A stretch of 64,000 bases of DNA from Thioclava electrotropha (GCF_002085925.2 NZ_CP053562.1:4110001-4174000), one strand, 5' to 3'; counted from the stretch's first letter, positions 1-9,158 are shown. The notes: generated from the sequence alone by a model not told the origin. Numbers and translations are program-made.

Positions 1-1367
1 AAGTTTTCATCCGCCTCCCAGCTCACGCAGATTGGCTGGCCGCGGATATGCGAGGCAATGTCGACGCCGGGGTAGATTTTGCCCAGCGCCTGCAGCGACA
101 GCTCGACCCGGCGCTCTGCACTGAGCGGCAGCACCTTGAGCGCGTCGCTCATCCAGGCGTAGCTGAGGCAGATCACGCCGGGGCGGTCGGGTCCGTTGTC
201 GAAGAAATAGGTGCCCCGCGTCAGCCGGTCGGTGAGCGTCATCGACATCAGCGGTTCGCCGGTTTCCGGATCGACGTCGTTCCAGAACGGCCGGTCGGTC
301 ATGACGAAGGTTTTCGCGGCCTGCATGTAGCGGGTCCGGTCGAGCGCCATCCACATCTTCTGATCGAACAGATCCTCTTCGGTCTCGATCGCCGTCGTCA
401 GCAGATGCGTCTGGCAGGTCGCGAGGACCGCCGCATAGTCGTCCTCGTTGCCCCATTGGTCCCGAAGCCGGATCATCTCACCTTCGCGGCTCAGGGCGGT
501 TGCGCGGCTGCGCGTCGCGCCGCCATGCAGGCTCGCGAGCGTCGTGCCCTCCGGCCAATGCGCGCAGGCAGGCGCCGCGTTCCAGAGGCGATGCAGGACA
601 GTCTCCACCCCGTCCACGATATAGCGCTGATCGTCGTCGAGCCCGAGCAGGTTCACCCGCAGGATCTCCAGCATCGAGTTCGGGAAATCCGAGTCCCAGC
701 CGCCAGTGCCGAAGCCGACCTGACCGAAAATCTCCCGGTGCGAGAAATCGAGCTTCTGGAACGCGTCGGAATGGGCCACGAAATCGTAGAAGGTGCGCTC
801 ATCCCAGTCTTGGACGAGCGGATCCCAGATCGCCTTGATGGCCTCAATGTCCTTGGCGCGCACCGCGGCTTGCAGGTCGGGAAAGGCCGCCTGACTGCGG
901 AGTGCCTCATCGTAGGCCTCTGCGATCTGATGGTATTGCTCGGGCAGGTCTTCGAGGCTGCGAGCGAAATGGCGTTGGCCTTCGAGCTCGATGACGGTCG
1001 ACCCGGCGGCGGGCGTCAGCGGGTTCGGAAAAGGTCGGCTCTCGCATCCGACAAGATCGACATAGTGGTAGAACCCGCGCGAGGAGACGGGGAAGCGCAT
1101 ACCGCCAAGCTCCGCCACGACCCCATCCGTTCCTTCGAAGCTCTGCGAGCGCAACCGCCCGCCGAACTGAGAGGACTCGTAAACCACCGGTCGCAGTCCC
1201 AGCTTCATCAATTCGTAGGCCGCGATTACCCCGGCCGCTCCGGCACCGATGATGGCGACCGGCGCGCCAAGTACATTCTTCGGAACCGTGCCGAGACCCG
1301 CGGGATGACTGATCCAGTCCTCGTAGGAAAAGGGGAAATCCGGTCCAAAGGCTGTCAATTGCTGCAT
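1..1367 (-). CDS. Flavin amine oxidase, tryptophan 2-monooxygenase-like (partial)
   Basis: FAD-dependent oxidase of the monoamine oxidase/tryptophan 2-monooxygenase (IaaM)/lysine 2-monooxygenase group, expected to oxidise an L-amino acid. The frame is open from the ATG at 1367 to the window edge (455 codons), so the C-terminus is missing. An N-terminal FAD-binding Rossmann motif (GAPVAIIGAGAAG) is followed by GGRL and AELGGMRFP, typical of this family. The last visible residues (CVSWEADEN) match the C-terminal FAD-contact region, so perhaps 80-110 residues lie outside. The AGGAG 8 bases upstream supports the start. The substrate (Trp, Lys, Phe) cannot be told from sequence. The other long frames here are shadows. 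Confidence 0.85.
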   Translation of the reverse strand, partial: MQQLTAFGPDFPFSYEDWISHPAGLGTVPKNVLGAPVAIIGAGAAGVIAAYELMKLGLRPVVYESSQFGGRLRSQSFEGTDGVVAELGGMRFPVSSRGFYHYVDLVGCESRPFPNPLTPAAGSTVIELEGQRHFARSLEDLPEQYHQIAEAYDEALRSQAAFPDLQAAVRAKDIEAIKAIWDPLVQDWDERTFYDFVAHSDAFQKLDFSHREIFGQVGFGTGGWDSDFPNSMLEILRVNLLGLDDDQRYIVDGVETVLHRLWNAAPACAHWPEGTTLASLHGGATRSRATALSREGEMIRLRDQWGNEDDYAAVLATCQTHLLTTAIETEEDLFDQKMWMALDRTRYMQAAKTFVMTDRPFWNDVDPETGEPLMSMTLTDRLTRGTYFFDNGPDRPGVICLSYAWMSDALKVLPLSAERRVELSLQALGKIYPGVDIASHIRGQPICVSWEADEN

Positions 1368-1542
1368 AGCTGTCTCCTGCTCCGCCAGTCGTCACCGCAA
1401 CCCGATGGATGCGGTAAAGAAGACCTCTACGAGAATGTCAGGGTCTGCAAGCGGGCATTCCGCGGGCGCTCGGGCCGGCGGGTTGACCAGATCGATCCGG
1501 CCTTTCAAGCCCGAGTCACCGCAGCGAAATCCGCGACGGCTC

Positions 1543-2157
1543 TCACCCGGGAGGCGCCATCGGGCCGGCGGCTTCCGTCGCCGCGATGTATCCCGGCTGC
1601 GCTCGCAGCGCCGCCCAATAGGCCGCGACCTTCGGATGATCCGCGAGCAGGTCGAACCGCGCCAACAAGGCAATGACATAGGACATCTGGATATCGGCCA
1701 GCATCGCCTTGTCGCCGAACAGCAGAGGCCCCGTACCGATCGCCCGTGCGATGAAATTGAGATGGGCATCAAGCGCCGCCTGCGCCTGAGCGGGGACCGG
1801 CTTGTCGCGAAAGGCTGGCAAAATCGCTTGCAGCACGACCTCGGCGAAGGAGCTCTCGACGTAATCGAGGAGCTCCTCGTGCTGCCAGAATTCCGGAGTG
1901 CCCCGCGGCGGTGTGTGGGTCTCGTCGCCGTATTTCGCGACGAGGTAGCGAAGGATCGTCGCGGACTCCGCGAGTATCCGATTGCCGTCCTCGATCACCG
2001 GAGACTTGCCCAAGGGGTGAACCCGGGACAGGGCCTCCGGCGCGCGAAAATTCTCGGTGCGCTGATAATCGACCCGGTGGCAAGGCTCGCCAAGATCGGC
2101 GAGCAGCCACAGCACCCGGGTCGCGCGGGAATAGTGCAGAGCGTGAAGCGTGATCAT
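1543..2157 (-). CDS. Glutathione S-transferase family protein
   Basis: A 204-residue cytosolic GST. The N-terminal thioredoxin-like half contains the glutathione-site pattern HPLGKSPVIEDG followed by ESATILRYL. The C-terminal half is the helical domain with a conserved DIQMSY segment. It presumably conjugates or reduces electrophiles with glutathione; no substrate can be inferred. Its ATG overlaps the stop of the upstream aldehyde dehydrogenase by 4 bases, so the two genes are translationally coupled. That suggests a shared aldehyde or electrophile detoxification role. 175 bases separate it from the amine oxidase downstream, where I see no gene. Confidence 0.9.
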   Translation of the reverse strand: MITLHALHYSRATRVLWLLADLGEPCHRVDYQRTENFRAPEALSRVHPLGKSPVIEDGNRILAESATILRYLVAKYGDETHTPPRGTPEFWQHEELLDYVESSFAEVVLQAILPAFRDKPVPAQAQAALDAHLNFIARAIGTGPLLFGDKAMLADIQMSYVIALLARFDLLADHPKVAAYWAALRAQPGYIAATEAAGPMAPPG

Positions 2158-3518
2158 GGCAGGAACACCGCCTTGGCGTTGACGAATTCCTTCATGCCGA
2201 AGCCGCCATGCTCTCGCCCGTAACCGGAATCCTTCACCCCGCCGAAGGGCATGTTCGGATCGGCGGTCCCGAAGGAGTTGATCCGGACCATCCCGGTGTC
2301 GAAGTGATCGCGGGCGAGTTTGAGGGCGCGGTCTTCATCCTTGCTGAAGATCCCGCCGCCAAGGCCATAGCGGCTATCATTGGCGATGCGCATCGCATCC
2401 TCGTCATCCTTGGCGCGGATCACCGCAGCGACGGGACCGAAGATTTCGTCATCATAGGCGGGCATGCCGGGGACCACGTCGACCAGCACCGTCGCGGGGT
2501 AATAGGCGCCGGTGCCGCCCGGGGCCTCGCCACCGCAAAGAGCCTTTGCACCCTTGGCGAGGCTCTGCTCCACCTGCTCCTTCACGGTTTCGAACTGATC
2601 CTCGCTGGACAGCGGACCAAGCTGGGTGTCGTCTTTCGTGGGATCGCCCACCTTCACCGCCTTCATCTGCTCGACGAAGGCGTCATAGACCTTGTCCGCC
2701 ACGACGAACCGCTTCGCCGACACACAGGTCTCGCCGTTGTTATACAGCCGCCCCATCAGCGAGAATTTCACCGCCGTTTCGATATCGGCATCTTCCAGCA
2801 CGAGATAGGCATCGTTCGATCCCAGCTCCAGCACGGTCTTCTTCAGCGCCTTCGACGCGACGCTGCCCACATGCCGACCCGCGCCGTCGCTGCCGGTCAG
2901 GGTCACACCGCGCACCAGCGGATGCTCGATCAGATTGTCGCTGGTCTCGTGGTCGATCAGGATGACCTGGAACAGATCCTCGGGCAGCCCGGCCTCGATG
3001 CATAGCTCCCGCAGGCGCAGCCCGGAGCCGGTGCAGATGCTCGCATGTTTGAGCAAGCAGGCGTTGCCCGCCATCAGGTTCGCCGCCAGAACACGGACCG
3101 GCTGATAGAGCGGGAAGTTCCACGGTTGGATCGAGTAGATCACGCCGGTCGGCTGATAAGTGACCACACCACGCGATCCGTTGGCGCCGTGGGTACGTTC
3201 CTCGTCGGCCAGCGCGTCTGGCCCGTTGTTCGCGGTATATTCAAAGATCGCGGCGCAGATCTCGACCTCGGCCTTGCCGTCCTTCAACAGCTTTCCGGTC
3301 TCGCGCGTCATGAGCTCGGCCAGCTCTTCCGCATTCTCGCGGAGCGTCGCGGCGATCTTGGTCAGGTAGGGCGCGCGTTCGGAATGGGACAGCTTACGCC
3401 ACTCCAGAAAAGCGGACTGCGCGGCCTCGAGTTTCTCGACGGCCTCCTGCTCGGACATCAGCGGATAGGTCTGGATCGTCTCGCCCGTCGCAGGGTTGGT
3501 GGTGGTGATCGTGGACAT
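2154..3518 (-). CDS. NAD(P)-dependent succinate-semialdehyde dehydrogenase (Sad/YneI-like)
   Basis: A 454-residue aldehyde dehydrogenase, close in length and pattern to Sad/YneI-type succinate-semialdehyde dehydrogenases, which lack the long N-terminus of GabD. The catalytic Cys is C265 (NNGETCVSAKRF) and the general base Glu is E231 (VLELGSND). The cofactor region QPWNFP and the glycine motif GVTLTGS are present. It would oxidise succinate semialdehyde or a related aldehyde to the acid, which fits amino acid or amine catabolism and the amine oxidase nearby. It leads a two-gene operon with the GST. A one-mismatch EcfG-type promoter (GGAAC-N17-AGTT) lies just upstream. Confidence 0.9.
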   Translation of the reverse strand: MSTITTTNPATGETIQTYPLMSEQEAVEKLEAAQSAFLEWRKLSHSERAPYLTKIAATLRENAEELAELMTRETGKLLKDGKAEVEICAAIFEYTANNGPDALADEERTHGANGSRGVVTYQPTGVIYSIQPWNFPLYQPVRVLAANLMAGNACLLKHASICTGSGLRLRELCIEAGLPEDLFQVILIDHETSDNLIEHPLVRGVTLTGSDGAGRHVGSVASKALKKTVLELGSNDAYLVLEDADIETAVKFSLMGRLYNNGETCVSAKRFVVADKVYDAFVEQMKAVKVGDPTKDDTQLGPLSSEDQFETVKEQVEQSLAKGAKALCGGEAPGGTGAYYPATVLVDVVPGMPAYDDEIFGPVAAVIRAKDDEDAMRIANDSRYGLGGGIFSKDEDRALKLARDHFDTGMVRINSFGTADPNMPFGGVKDSGYGREHGGFGMKEFVNAKAVFLP

Positions 3519-3544
3519 GAGAACTCCTTCGATTTCACCAGGGC

Positions 3545-3570
3545 AACTTGCACCGCAGTCGAGGAGTTCC
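3545..3570 (-). promoter_or_regulatory. Possible EcfG-type promoter of aldehyde dehydrogenase-GST operon
   Basis: GGAAC, 17-base spacer, AGTT, reading on the minus strand; one base off the GGAAC-N16/17-CGTT consensus. Its -10 element lies 27 bases before the ATG, similar to the geometry of other EcfG promoters in the window. Weak on its own. Confidence 0.3.
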
Positions 3571-3703
3571 AGCGCCCGCGTCGGTAACGCGGCGTCTTTC
3601 GGCCCGCGAAACGGTCACTGCTGACCACGAAAACTTGTCCCTAGCCCGGTCTTGTCGCTCTCACCCGGGGCCAAGCATTTGAAGACCCCGGAAAAGACGC
3701 AGC

Positions 3704-3729
3704 GGAACGTAGCCGCGCGCCTTTTCGCT
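3704..3729 (+). promoter_or_regulatory. Possible EcfG-type promoter of Zn-type dehydrogenase
   Basis: GGAAC-N17-CGCT on the plus strand, one mismatch to consensus, about 120 bases before the ATG at 3848. Supported only by the number of exact sites elsewhere in the window. Confidence 0.25.
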
Positions 3730-3847
3730 GCACGCTTTGCGGTCGCCTCGAACGCAGGGCGCTCTATCTGGCAATGCAAGCGCGCCCTCGGAAACCCCCG
3801 GGCGTGAACCAACCTATTCCCGACGACATTCAAATCTGGAGATCGAC

Positions 3848-4960
3848 ATGGCGACCACTGGCAAGCAACTGTTCACGACGCTGGAGGCAGACGGTACGCT
3901 CACCGTCGCGATCGAGGACGTGGACTTCCCCGATCCGACCGGCAATCAGGTCCTCGTGAAGATGGAAGCGGCTCCGATCAATCCGTCGGACCTCGCCATC
4001 CTCGTCGGCGCGGCGGATATGGAGAACGCGGAATATTCCCCCGGCAAATTCGTGGCCAAGATGCCCGAGCCGTTCAACGCGGGTTCGAAAGCGCGGCACG
4101 GCCTTAAGCTACCCGCCGGGAACGAGGGCGCGGGCACCGTGGTCGCGACCGGTGACAGCGACGCGGCCAAGGCGCTGATGGGGCAACGCGTGTCCTGCGT
4201 GCCGGGCAACGCCTACAGCCAATATTGCACCGCCGACGCGCAGATGTGCCTGCCGCTGGGCGATCACTCCTCCGAGGAGGGCGCGAGCGCCTTCGTCAAT
4301 CCGATGACCGCGCTGGGGTTCGCCGAGAACGCCAAGATGGATAAGCAGGACGCGATCCTGCACACGGTCGGGGCGTCGAACCTTGGCCAGATGCTGACCC
4401 GTATCTGTCAGGAGGACGGGCTCGGCCTCGTCAATATCGTGCGCAAGGACGATCAGGTCGATCTGCTCCAGAAGATCGGCTCGACCCATGTCGTGAACTC
4501 GTCGCAGGATGACTTCATGCAGAAACTCAGCGCCGCAATCGACGACACCGGGGCCTTCTACGGTTTCGACCCGATCGGCGGCGGCCACGCGGTCGACAAC
4601 GCGTTCAAGGCGATGGAGCAGGTCGCGGTGAGCCGGATGACGGAATACTCGCGCTACGGCTCGAACCAGCCCAAGCGGATGTTCATCTACGGTCGGCTCG
4701 ACACTGGCCCGACGACGCTTTCCCCGAGCTACGGCTTCGGCTGGACGCTCTCGGGCTGGCTGCTTTTCCCGTTCCTGCAAGCGGCAGGACAAGAGACCGT
4801 CGGTCGCATGCGCAAGCGCGTGCGCGACAATCTCACCACCACCTTCGCCAGCCACTACAAGACGCGCGTCAATCTCGACGAGATGCTGACGAAAGAAGCC
4901 GTGACCGACTACCGGAAGATGAAGACCGGAGAGAAATACCTCGTGACCCCCTGGTCCTGA
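3848..4960 (+). CDS. Zinc-type alcohol dehydrogenase/quinone reductase family (MDR) protein
   Basis: A 370-residue medium-chain dehydrogenase/reductase. The N-terminal GroES-like fold includes VLVKMEAAPINPSDL, and a Rossmann segment includes HTVGASNLGQ. The pattern around PINPSD and the absence of a clear catalytic-zinc Cys/His set suggest a quinone/enoyl reductase-like enzyme rather than a true zinc alcohol dehydrogenase. The start is placed at 3848, with GGAG upstream. The frame is open further back to 3737, but that stretch has no ribosome-binding site and unlike codon use. Transcribed alone and divergently from the aldehyde dehydrogenase. Substrate unknown. Confidence 0.85.
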   Translation: MATTGKQLFTTLEADGTLTVAIEDVDFPDPTGNQVLVKMEAAPINPSDLAILVGAADMENAEYSPGKFVAKMPEPFNAGSKARHGLKLPAGNEGAGTVVATGDSDAAKALMGQRVSCVPGNAYSQYCTADAQMCLPLGDHSSEEGASAFVNPMTALGFAENAKMDKQDAILHTVGASNLGQMLTRICQEDGLGLVNIVRKDDQVDLLQKIGSTHVVNSSQDDFMQKLSAAIDDTGAFYGFDPIGGGHAVDNAFKAMEQVAVSRMTEYSRYGSNQPKRMFIYGRLDTGPTTLSPSYGFGWTLSGWLLFPFLQAAGQETVGRMRKRVRDNLTTTFASHYKTRVNLDEMLTKEAVTDYRKMKTGEKYLVTPWS

Positions 4961-5030
4961 TGATGCATCGCCGAAGTGGCCTGGATCCGACCCGGGTCGC
5001 ATCGCCGGAAGTCGCGAGAACGGACCTTGG

Positions 5031-5723
5031 TCAGCTCGCGCTCCGCCCGTGTCGGCGCGGCGGGAAAAGCAATCTGAGGCAGAACGCAGTCTCTGCGAAG
5101 ATCGTCACCCCATATGCCGGGGCGAACGCCGATGAGAGGTCGGGGACGAGAAACCGGATCCCGCTGCCGATCAGATAGACCAGACCGGCCAGCGCCAGCC
5201 CCGCCCCAAAGGCTTTCGCGAAGAGGCCCGAGCGCCAGACCAGAACGCCCATCATCAGGCTGTTCACACCGAAGAAGACCAGCCCGAGATCGTAGCCGTG
5301 GCCATGCAGCTCGAGAAAGATCAGAGCCAGCGACTGGGCGTCGGCCAGATCATGTGCGTTTGACAGAAGCAGCCAGGCCGTCTGCAAGGCCATCAGATTT
5401 GCCGCGATGAGGAACGCCTGAATCAGCCGAAACACCATCGCCGACAGGGCAAGACCCGGAGCAACCCCGCGGAAAATCAGGTAAAGCAAGACGGCAAGCC
5501 CCGCATCGCTCAGCGCCATAACCAGATCGGCGATGATCGCCAGCCGGAACTGGCCCGGCGCCGCCAGTATCGCTGCGGCCGTGCCCGCGGCATCTGAAAG
5601 GTCGATCAGGGGAGCGCGCAGGCCAAGCTCGGCGCCGAGCCCCATGACGATGATGATGAGGTAAAGCAGCCCGGCGAGGCGCGACTTTCGGATCAGGTCG
5701 TCGGTCAGGGGAAGTTGGGCCAC
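5031..5723 (-). CDS. DUF4386 family membrane protein
   Basis: A 230-residue multi-pass membrane protein of the DUF4386 family, function unknown. About six hydrophobic segments are visible, beginning with LAGLLYLIIIVMGLGAELGL. The start is placed at GTG 5723 because AACGGAGGA sits 7-8 bases upstream. An in-frame ATG at 5798 would overlap the EamA gene by 50 bases and has no ribosome-binding site. It follows the EamA gene in the same direction with a short gap and may be co-transcribed. It converges on the Zn-type dehydrogenase. Confidence 0.75.
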   Translation of the reverse strand: MAQLPLTDDLIRKSRLAGLLYLIIIVMGLGAELGLRAPLIDLSDAAGTAAAILAAPGQFRLAIIADLVMALSDAGLAVLLYLIFRGVAPGLALSAMVFRLIQAFLIAANLMALQTAWLLLSNAHDLADAQSLALIFLELHGHGYDLGLVFFGVNSLMMGVLVWRSGLFAKAFGAGLALAGLVYLIGSGIRFLVPDLSSAFAPAYGVTIFAETAFCLRLLFPPRRHGRSAS

Positions 5724-5748
5724 GCGGAAGTCCTCCGTTGAATGCCTG

Positions 5749-6648
5749 TCAGGCCGCTCTCGATTGCGCCACGCGCGAAGCGCGGAAGCTATGGGCAACC
5801 CGCGGACGGTTCGCGCGCTGCCCGGCCCAGACCGAGATCAGAACGATAGCCGCGCCGCTCATCTGGAGCAACGACAGGCCCTGCCCCAGCCAGAGCCAGC
5901 CGAGGGAGACCGCCGTGACCGGGCTCATCATCCCGAGCATCGAGACCGCGCCGGGCTCGAGACGGGCGATGCCCCGGAACCAGATCGCATAGGTCGCGCC
6001 CGCACCGATCAGGCCAAGCCAGATCAGCCCTGACAGGTTCAGCGCGGTCAGCGGCGGCAGGGACGGCTCGACGATCCAAGCCAGTGGCAGCAGGATCAGC
6101 CCACCTGCCGTCAGTTGCCAGCCGGTGTAACTCAGCGCCGAGACAGGCGGCTGCCATTTGCGGCTCAGCACCGTGCCCGCCGCCATCGACGCGGCCCCTC
6201 CAATACCCGCGATGACACCCACGGGATCGACCGCGGCCTCTGGCCCCAGCAGAAGAAGCGCGACGCCCAGAACGCCCGTCGCCGCAGCGGTGACGGCCCC
6301 GGCGCGCACCGGCGTGCCAAGCCAGCCGCGCGCCATGAGGATGACCATCATCGCCTGCAGCGAGCCGAGCGTCGCCGCGACCCCGCCGGGCAGGCGATAG
6401 GCCGCCACGAAGAGAAGGCTCCAGAACAGAGCGAAGTTCAGGCTTCCAAGGAGCAAGGTGCGGCCAAGCCATGCACGCGGCGGCAGCGACCGCGTGAGCG
6501 CGACCAGCAACAGCCCCGCAGGCAAGGCGCGCAAGGCCGCAAGCGTGATGGGGTAGCCAGCGGGCAGCGCCTCGGTGGTGACGAGATAGGTGCTCCCCCA
6601 GACAGCCGGGGCGAGCGCCGTAAGAAGAATATCGGTGGTGCGTGACAT
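5749..6648 (-). CDS. EamA/DMT-family exporter
   Basis: A 299-residue inner-membrane protein of the drug/metabolite transporter superfamily: ten hydrophobic segments in two EamA repeats, starting MSRTTDILLTALAPAVWGS. The WGSTYLVTTE motif in the first helix is typical of the group. The start at 6648 is chosen over far upstream starts in the same frame, which run through a separate small gene and DsbA-like gene territory in a shadow frame. Substrate unknown; relatives export amino acids or small metabolites. Confidence 0.9.
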   Translation of the reverse strand: MSRTTDILLTALAPAVWGSTYLVTTEALPAGYPITLAALRALPAGLLLVALTRSLPPRAWLGRTLLLGSLNFALFWSLLFVAAYRLPGGVAATLGSLQAMMVILMARGWLGTPVRAGAVTAAATGVLGVALLLLGPEAAVDPVGVIAGIGGAASMAAGTVLSRKWQPPVSALSYTGWQLTAGGLILLPLAWIVEPSLPPLTALNLSGLIWLGLIGAGATYAIWFRGIARLEPGAVSMLGMMSPVTAVSLGWLWLGQGLSLLQMSGAAIVLISVWAGQRANRPRVAHSFRASRVAQSRAA

Positions 6649-6740
6649 TGGGTGACTCGTATTCAGGGAGAAGACTGGGGTTTCGCGGGCGGTATCGGCG
6701 GACCGCGTGAAGGTGCCTTTGGCGCCTTCGGTCGGGTCGC

Positions 6741-6890
6741 TCAGCGGAAGTGGCGCGGCGAGAGACAGGGGCGCTCGGGCCAGGGCTCGAGCCCGATATC
6801 GCGCATCAAATGGGGCGAGAGATCGCGCGGCACGCGTCGCGGATGGAAGCGCCGATGCCGGAGACCACGGAACAACAAACGGATCTTCAT
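6741..6890 (-). CDS. Small DUF1127-type protein
   Basis: A 49-residue Arg-rich small protein that starts MKIRLLFRGLRHRRFHPRR. It contains PRDLSPHLMRDIGLEPWP, which matches the core of DUF1127 proteins (L-x(2)-H-x-L-x-DIG-L). Such proteins are common in alphaproteobacteria and several are linked to phosphate or RNA regulation, but no function is assigned here. GAGGAG lies 8 bases before the ATG, and the ATG is 12 bases after the DsbA-like stop, so it is probably the third gene of the wrbA-dsbA unit. Confidence 0.7.
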   Translation of the reverse strand: MKIRLLFRGLRHRRFHPRRVPRDLSPHLMRDIGLEPWPERPCLSPRHFR

Positions 6891-6902
6891 CAGGGGCACT
6901 CC

Positions 6903-7541
6903 TCAGGCGACGAGTTTCAGGGAACTGCGCAGCTGTGCCGCGAGGTCGTCGCGCGTCCCGTTCACGAGCCGCGCGCCGGTTTCCCGGACGATAAGCGCCG
7001 GAATAGAGCGGACCTGAAGCGCGCGGGCGCATTGCCGATCGGCTTCGACAGCTTGGGCTGTGGCCGGATCGTCGAACGCCTCTGCGAAGGCCGCCGCCTC
7101 GAAGCCGAGGCTTCGCGCGACGTCGCGCACGATGACCGGATCGGCGATGTTCCGGGCCTCGGTGAGATGCGCGCGCTGCAACCGGTCGAAGATCTCCCAA
7201 TGGGCGTCCTGCCCGCCCAGCGCCTCTGCGGCCTTGCATCCGAGCGCGGCGGTCATCCCGTGGGGATAGTCGAACGGCGCGGCTCGCATGGCCTCGATAT
7301 CGACAAGCTCTGGCCGGTCGCCGACCTCTCTGCAGACCGCCCAATGCCCGAGGATGGTCTCGCGCGCGGATCCGGGGGAGCCCCAGCGCGCAGCCATTTC
7401 GGCGCGGTCTGCCTGCAGGACGAATGTGCGATGCCGGATGTCGAGATCGAACTCGGAGGCGAGGCTGCGCATCCGCGACGAGATGTTGAAACACCAGCAG
7501 CAGACGACGTCGTGAAAGAAATCGATGGTGAGCTTGGGCAT
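6903..7541 (-). CDS. DsbA-family (FrnE-like) oxidoreductase
   Basis: A 212-residue thioredoxin-fold protein of the DsbA/FrnE/2-hydroxychromene isomerase group. The active-site region reads DVVCCWCFN, a CxxC with an extra Cys inside (C-C-W-C) where FrnE proteins usually have CPWC. The cis-Pro loop is SIPALIV near the C-terminus. No signal peptide, so it is cytosolic and likely a disulphide or glutathione-dependent redox enzyme. The ATG at 7541 overlaps the wrbA stop (TGATG) and has GAGGAGG upstream, so the in-frame GTG three bases earlier is not needed. Confidence 0.85.
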   Translation of the reverse strand: MPKLTIDFFHDVVCCWCFNISSRMRSLASEFDLDIRHRTFVLQADRAEMAARWGSPGSARETILGHWAVCREVGDRPELVDIEAMRAAPFDYPHGMTAALGCKAAEALGGQDAHWEIFDRLQRAHLTEARNIADPVIVRDVARSLGFEAAAFAEAFDDPATAQAVEADRQCARALQVRSIPALIVRETGARLVNGTRDDLAAQLRSSLKLVA

Positions 7542-8164
7542 CACGCGGCCTCCTCGTTCAGAGCAGCCCCTGCCAACCGCGCCGCGATGCGCGCGACATG
7601 GGCGCCCTGAAACCGTGCGCCCGCGAGATCGGTCTCGGTCGGTGTCCGCGACCCGTCCGCCCCGGCGATCGTGCCAGCGCCGTAGGGCGCACCGCCGACG
7701 ATACCGTCGGCCCGCATCTGATCAGCGAAAGTGTAGGGCATCCCGGCGATGAGCATCCCGAAATGCTGCAGCGGAATCTGCGTGGAAAGCAGCGTCGCCT
7801 CGTGCCCGCCATGCTGCGAGCCGGTCGAGGTGAACACGGCGGCGACCTTGCCGACCAGCGCATTGCGCGCCCAGAGCCCGCCCGCCTGATCGAGGAAGGA
7901 CTTCACCTGCCCGGCCATCATCCCGAACAGCGTGGGCGTGCCGAAGATGATCGCATCATAGGCTTCGAGATCGGCGGGACTGGCGACGGGCGTGTCGTCG
8001 GCGGCGAAGCCAGCCTTCTGCCGGATGTCGTCAGGCAGGGTTTCGGGAACGCGGCGCAGATCGACATGCGTGCCGGGCACGCTGCGTGCGCCCTCCGCCT
8101 CGGCTTGGGCGAGCGCACGGACATGGCCGTAGCTGGAATAATAGAGAACGAGAACGCGGGTCAT
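7541..8164 (-). CDS. wrbA: NAD(P)H:quinone oxidoreductase, WrbA type
   Basis: A 207-residue flavodoxin-fold FMN protein. The N-terminal phosphate loop is YYSSYGHV. The segments [20 protein letters not shown] and [12 protein letters not shown] are diagnostic of WrbA. It performs two-electron reduction of quinones, avoiding semiquinone radicals. AGAGGA precedes the ATG. It leads a unit with the DsbA-like and DUF1127 genes and lies downstream of a LysR gene on the same strand, so that regulator may control it. Confidence 0.93.
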   Translation of the reverse strand: MTRVLVLYYSSYGHVRALAQAEAEGARSVPGTHVDLRRVPETLPDDIRQKAGFAADDTPVASPADLEAYDAIIFGTPTLFGMMAGQVKSFLDQAGGLWARNALVGKVAAVFTSTGSQHGGHEATLLSTQIPLQHFGMLIAGMPYTFADQMRADGIVGGAPYGAGTIAGADGSRTPTETDLAGARFQGAHVARIAARLAGAALNEEAA

Positions 8165-8270
8165 TGGATCCTCTTAGGGCATGGGTTTCATTGCCTGAGA
8201 AGATCGCGGATCAGCCGCGTCGGAATAAGCGGCCGAGGCGCAAATCACTCTTTACGCCGGTTGAAGAATG

Positions 8271-9158
8271 TCAGGCTTCCATCGCCGCCCGCAGGTGATC
8301 GAGAAACGCCGTCACTTTGGCATCCATGCCCAGCCGCGAGGCCGTCACGGCGAAAATCTCCGGCGCGGGCAGTTCCCACTCCGGCAGCACGCGCACCAGA
8401 TCGCCGCGCCTCTCCGGCTCGTTCGAGACAAAATCCGGTAAGGTGCCGATGCCTTGCCCCGCGATCAGCAGGTCGCGCAGCACGAGGCTGTTGCCCACGC
8501 GAATGGCGGGATCGAGATCTAGCGTGGTGGCCCCGGACGGCCCGTGCAGCGCCCATTTCGTCAGATGGTCGGCCAGCAGGAAGCCGATGACCCTATGCCC
8601 CGCGATATCCTCCGGCCCTTCGGGCGTCCCAGCTCGGGCAAGATAGGCAGGCGCGGCGAAGATGCGCTGACGCATGGTGCCGATCTTGCGCGCGACCAGC
8701 GCCGAATCCGGCATCGCCGGTCGGATGCGGATCGAGACGTCGAAGCCGCCCTCCACCATGTCGACAACCCGGTCATCGAGCGAGAGCGACAGCCGCAGAT
8801 CGGGATGCGCCTCCAGAAACTCCGGCAGGATCGGGGAAATCACCGTCTGTCCGAAGGAGCTGGAGGCGTTCACTTTCAGATGCCCGCGCACCGCCCCCGC
8901 CCCGTCGCGGATACGTGTCTCGACCGAGGTCACCGCGTCGAGGATTCCGCTTGCCTCGTCATAGTAGAGCCGCCCGGCATCGGTCAGAGACATCGAGCGC
9001 GTCGTGCGTGTCAGCAGCGAGCTCCCGAGGCTTTCCTCCAGCAGCTTGATCTCGCGGCTCAAAAGCGCGGGCGACACCCCGAGATCCTCCGCCGCGCGCG
9101 CGAAACTGCCGCGCTCTACGATGCGGCGGAAGGCTTGCATGACGGAAAGCTTGTCCAT
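8271..9158 (-). CDS. LysR-family transcriptional regulator
   Basis: A 295-residue LysR regulator. The N-terminal winged helix-turn-helix (about residues 1-60) contains FRRIVERGSFARAAEDLGVSP followed by LLSREIKLLEESLG. The C-terminal co-inducer domain has GHLKVNASSSFGQTVISPIL. Sequence style matches the CrgA/DmlR group often linked to quinone or aldehyde stress genes. It sits 106 bases upstream of wrbA on the same strand rather than divergently. Inducer unknown. Confidence 0.92.
   Translation of the reverse strand: MDKLSVMQAFRRIVERGSFARAAEDLGVSPALLSREIKLLEESLGSSLLTRTTRSMSLTDAGRLYYDEASGILDAVTSVETRIRDGAGAVRGHLKVNASSSFGQTVISPILPEFLEAHPDLRLSLSLDDRVVDMVEGGFDVSIRIRPAMPDSALVARKIGTMRQRIFAAPAYLARAGTPEGPEDIAGHRVIGFLLADHLTKWALHGPSGATTLDLDPAIRVGNSLVLRDLLIAGQGIGTLPDFVSNEPERRGDLVRVLPEWELPAPEIFAVTASRLGMDAKVTAFLDHLRAAMEA

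Larger units (their letters stand above)
3519..3847. other. Divergent promoter region
   Basis: A 329-base gap between the minus-strand aldehyde dehydrogenase and the plus-strand Zn-type dehydrogenase. No credible gene. It carries two one-mismatch EcfG-like sites, GGAAC-N17-AGTT on the minus strand (3545-3570) and GGAAC-N17-CGCT on the plus strand (3704-3729), and a GGAG ribosome-binding site at 3838-3841. Confidence 0.5.

Noticed and set aside
48-1676. 542-codon open frame on the plus strand
   Set aside because: It runs antisense to the amine oxidase and GST, has no recognisable domain and is rich in Arg/His/Gly as expected of a GC-rich shadow frame.
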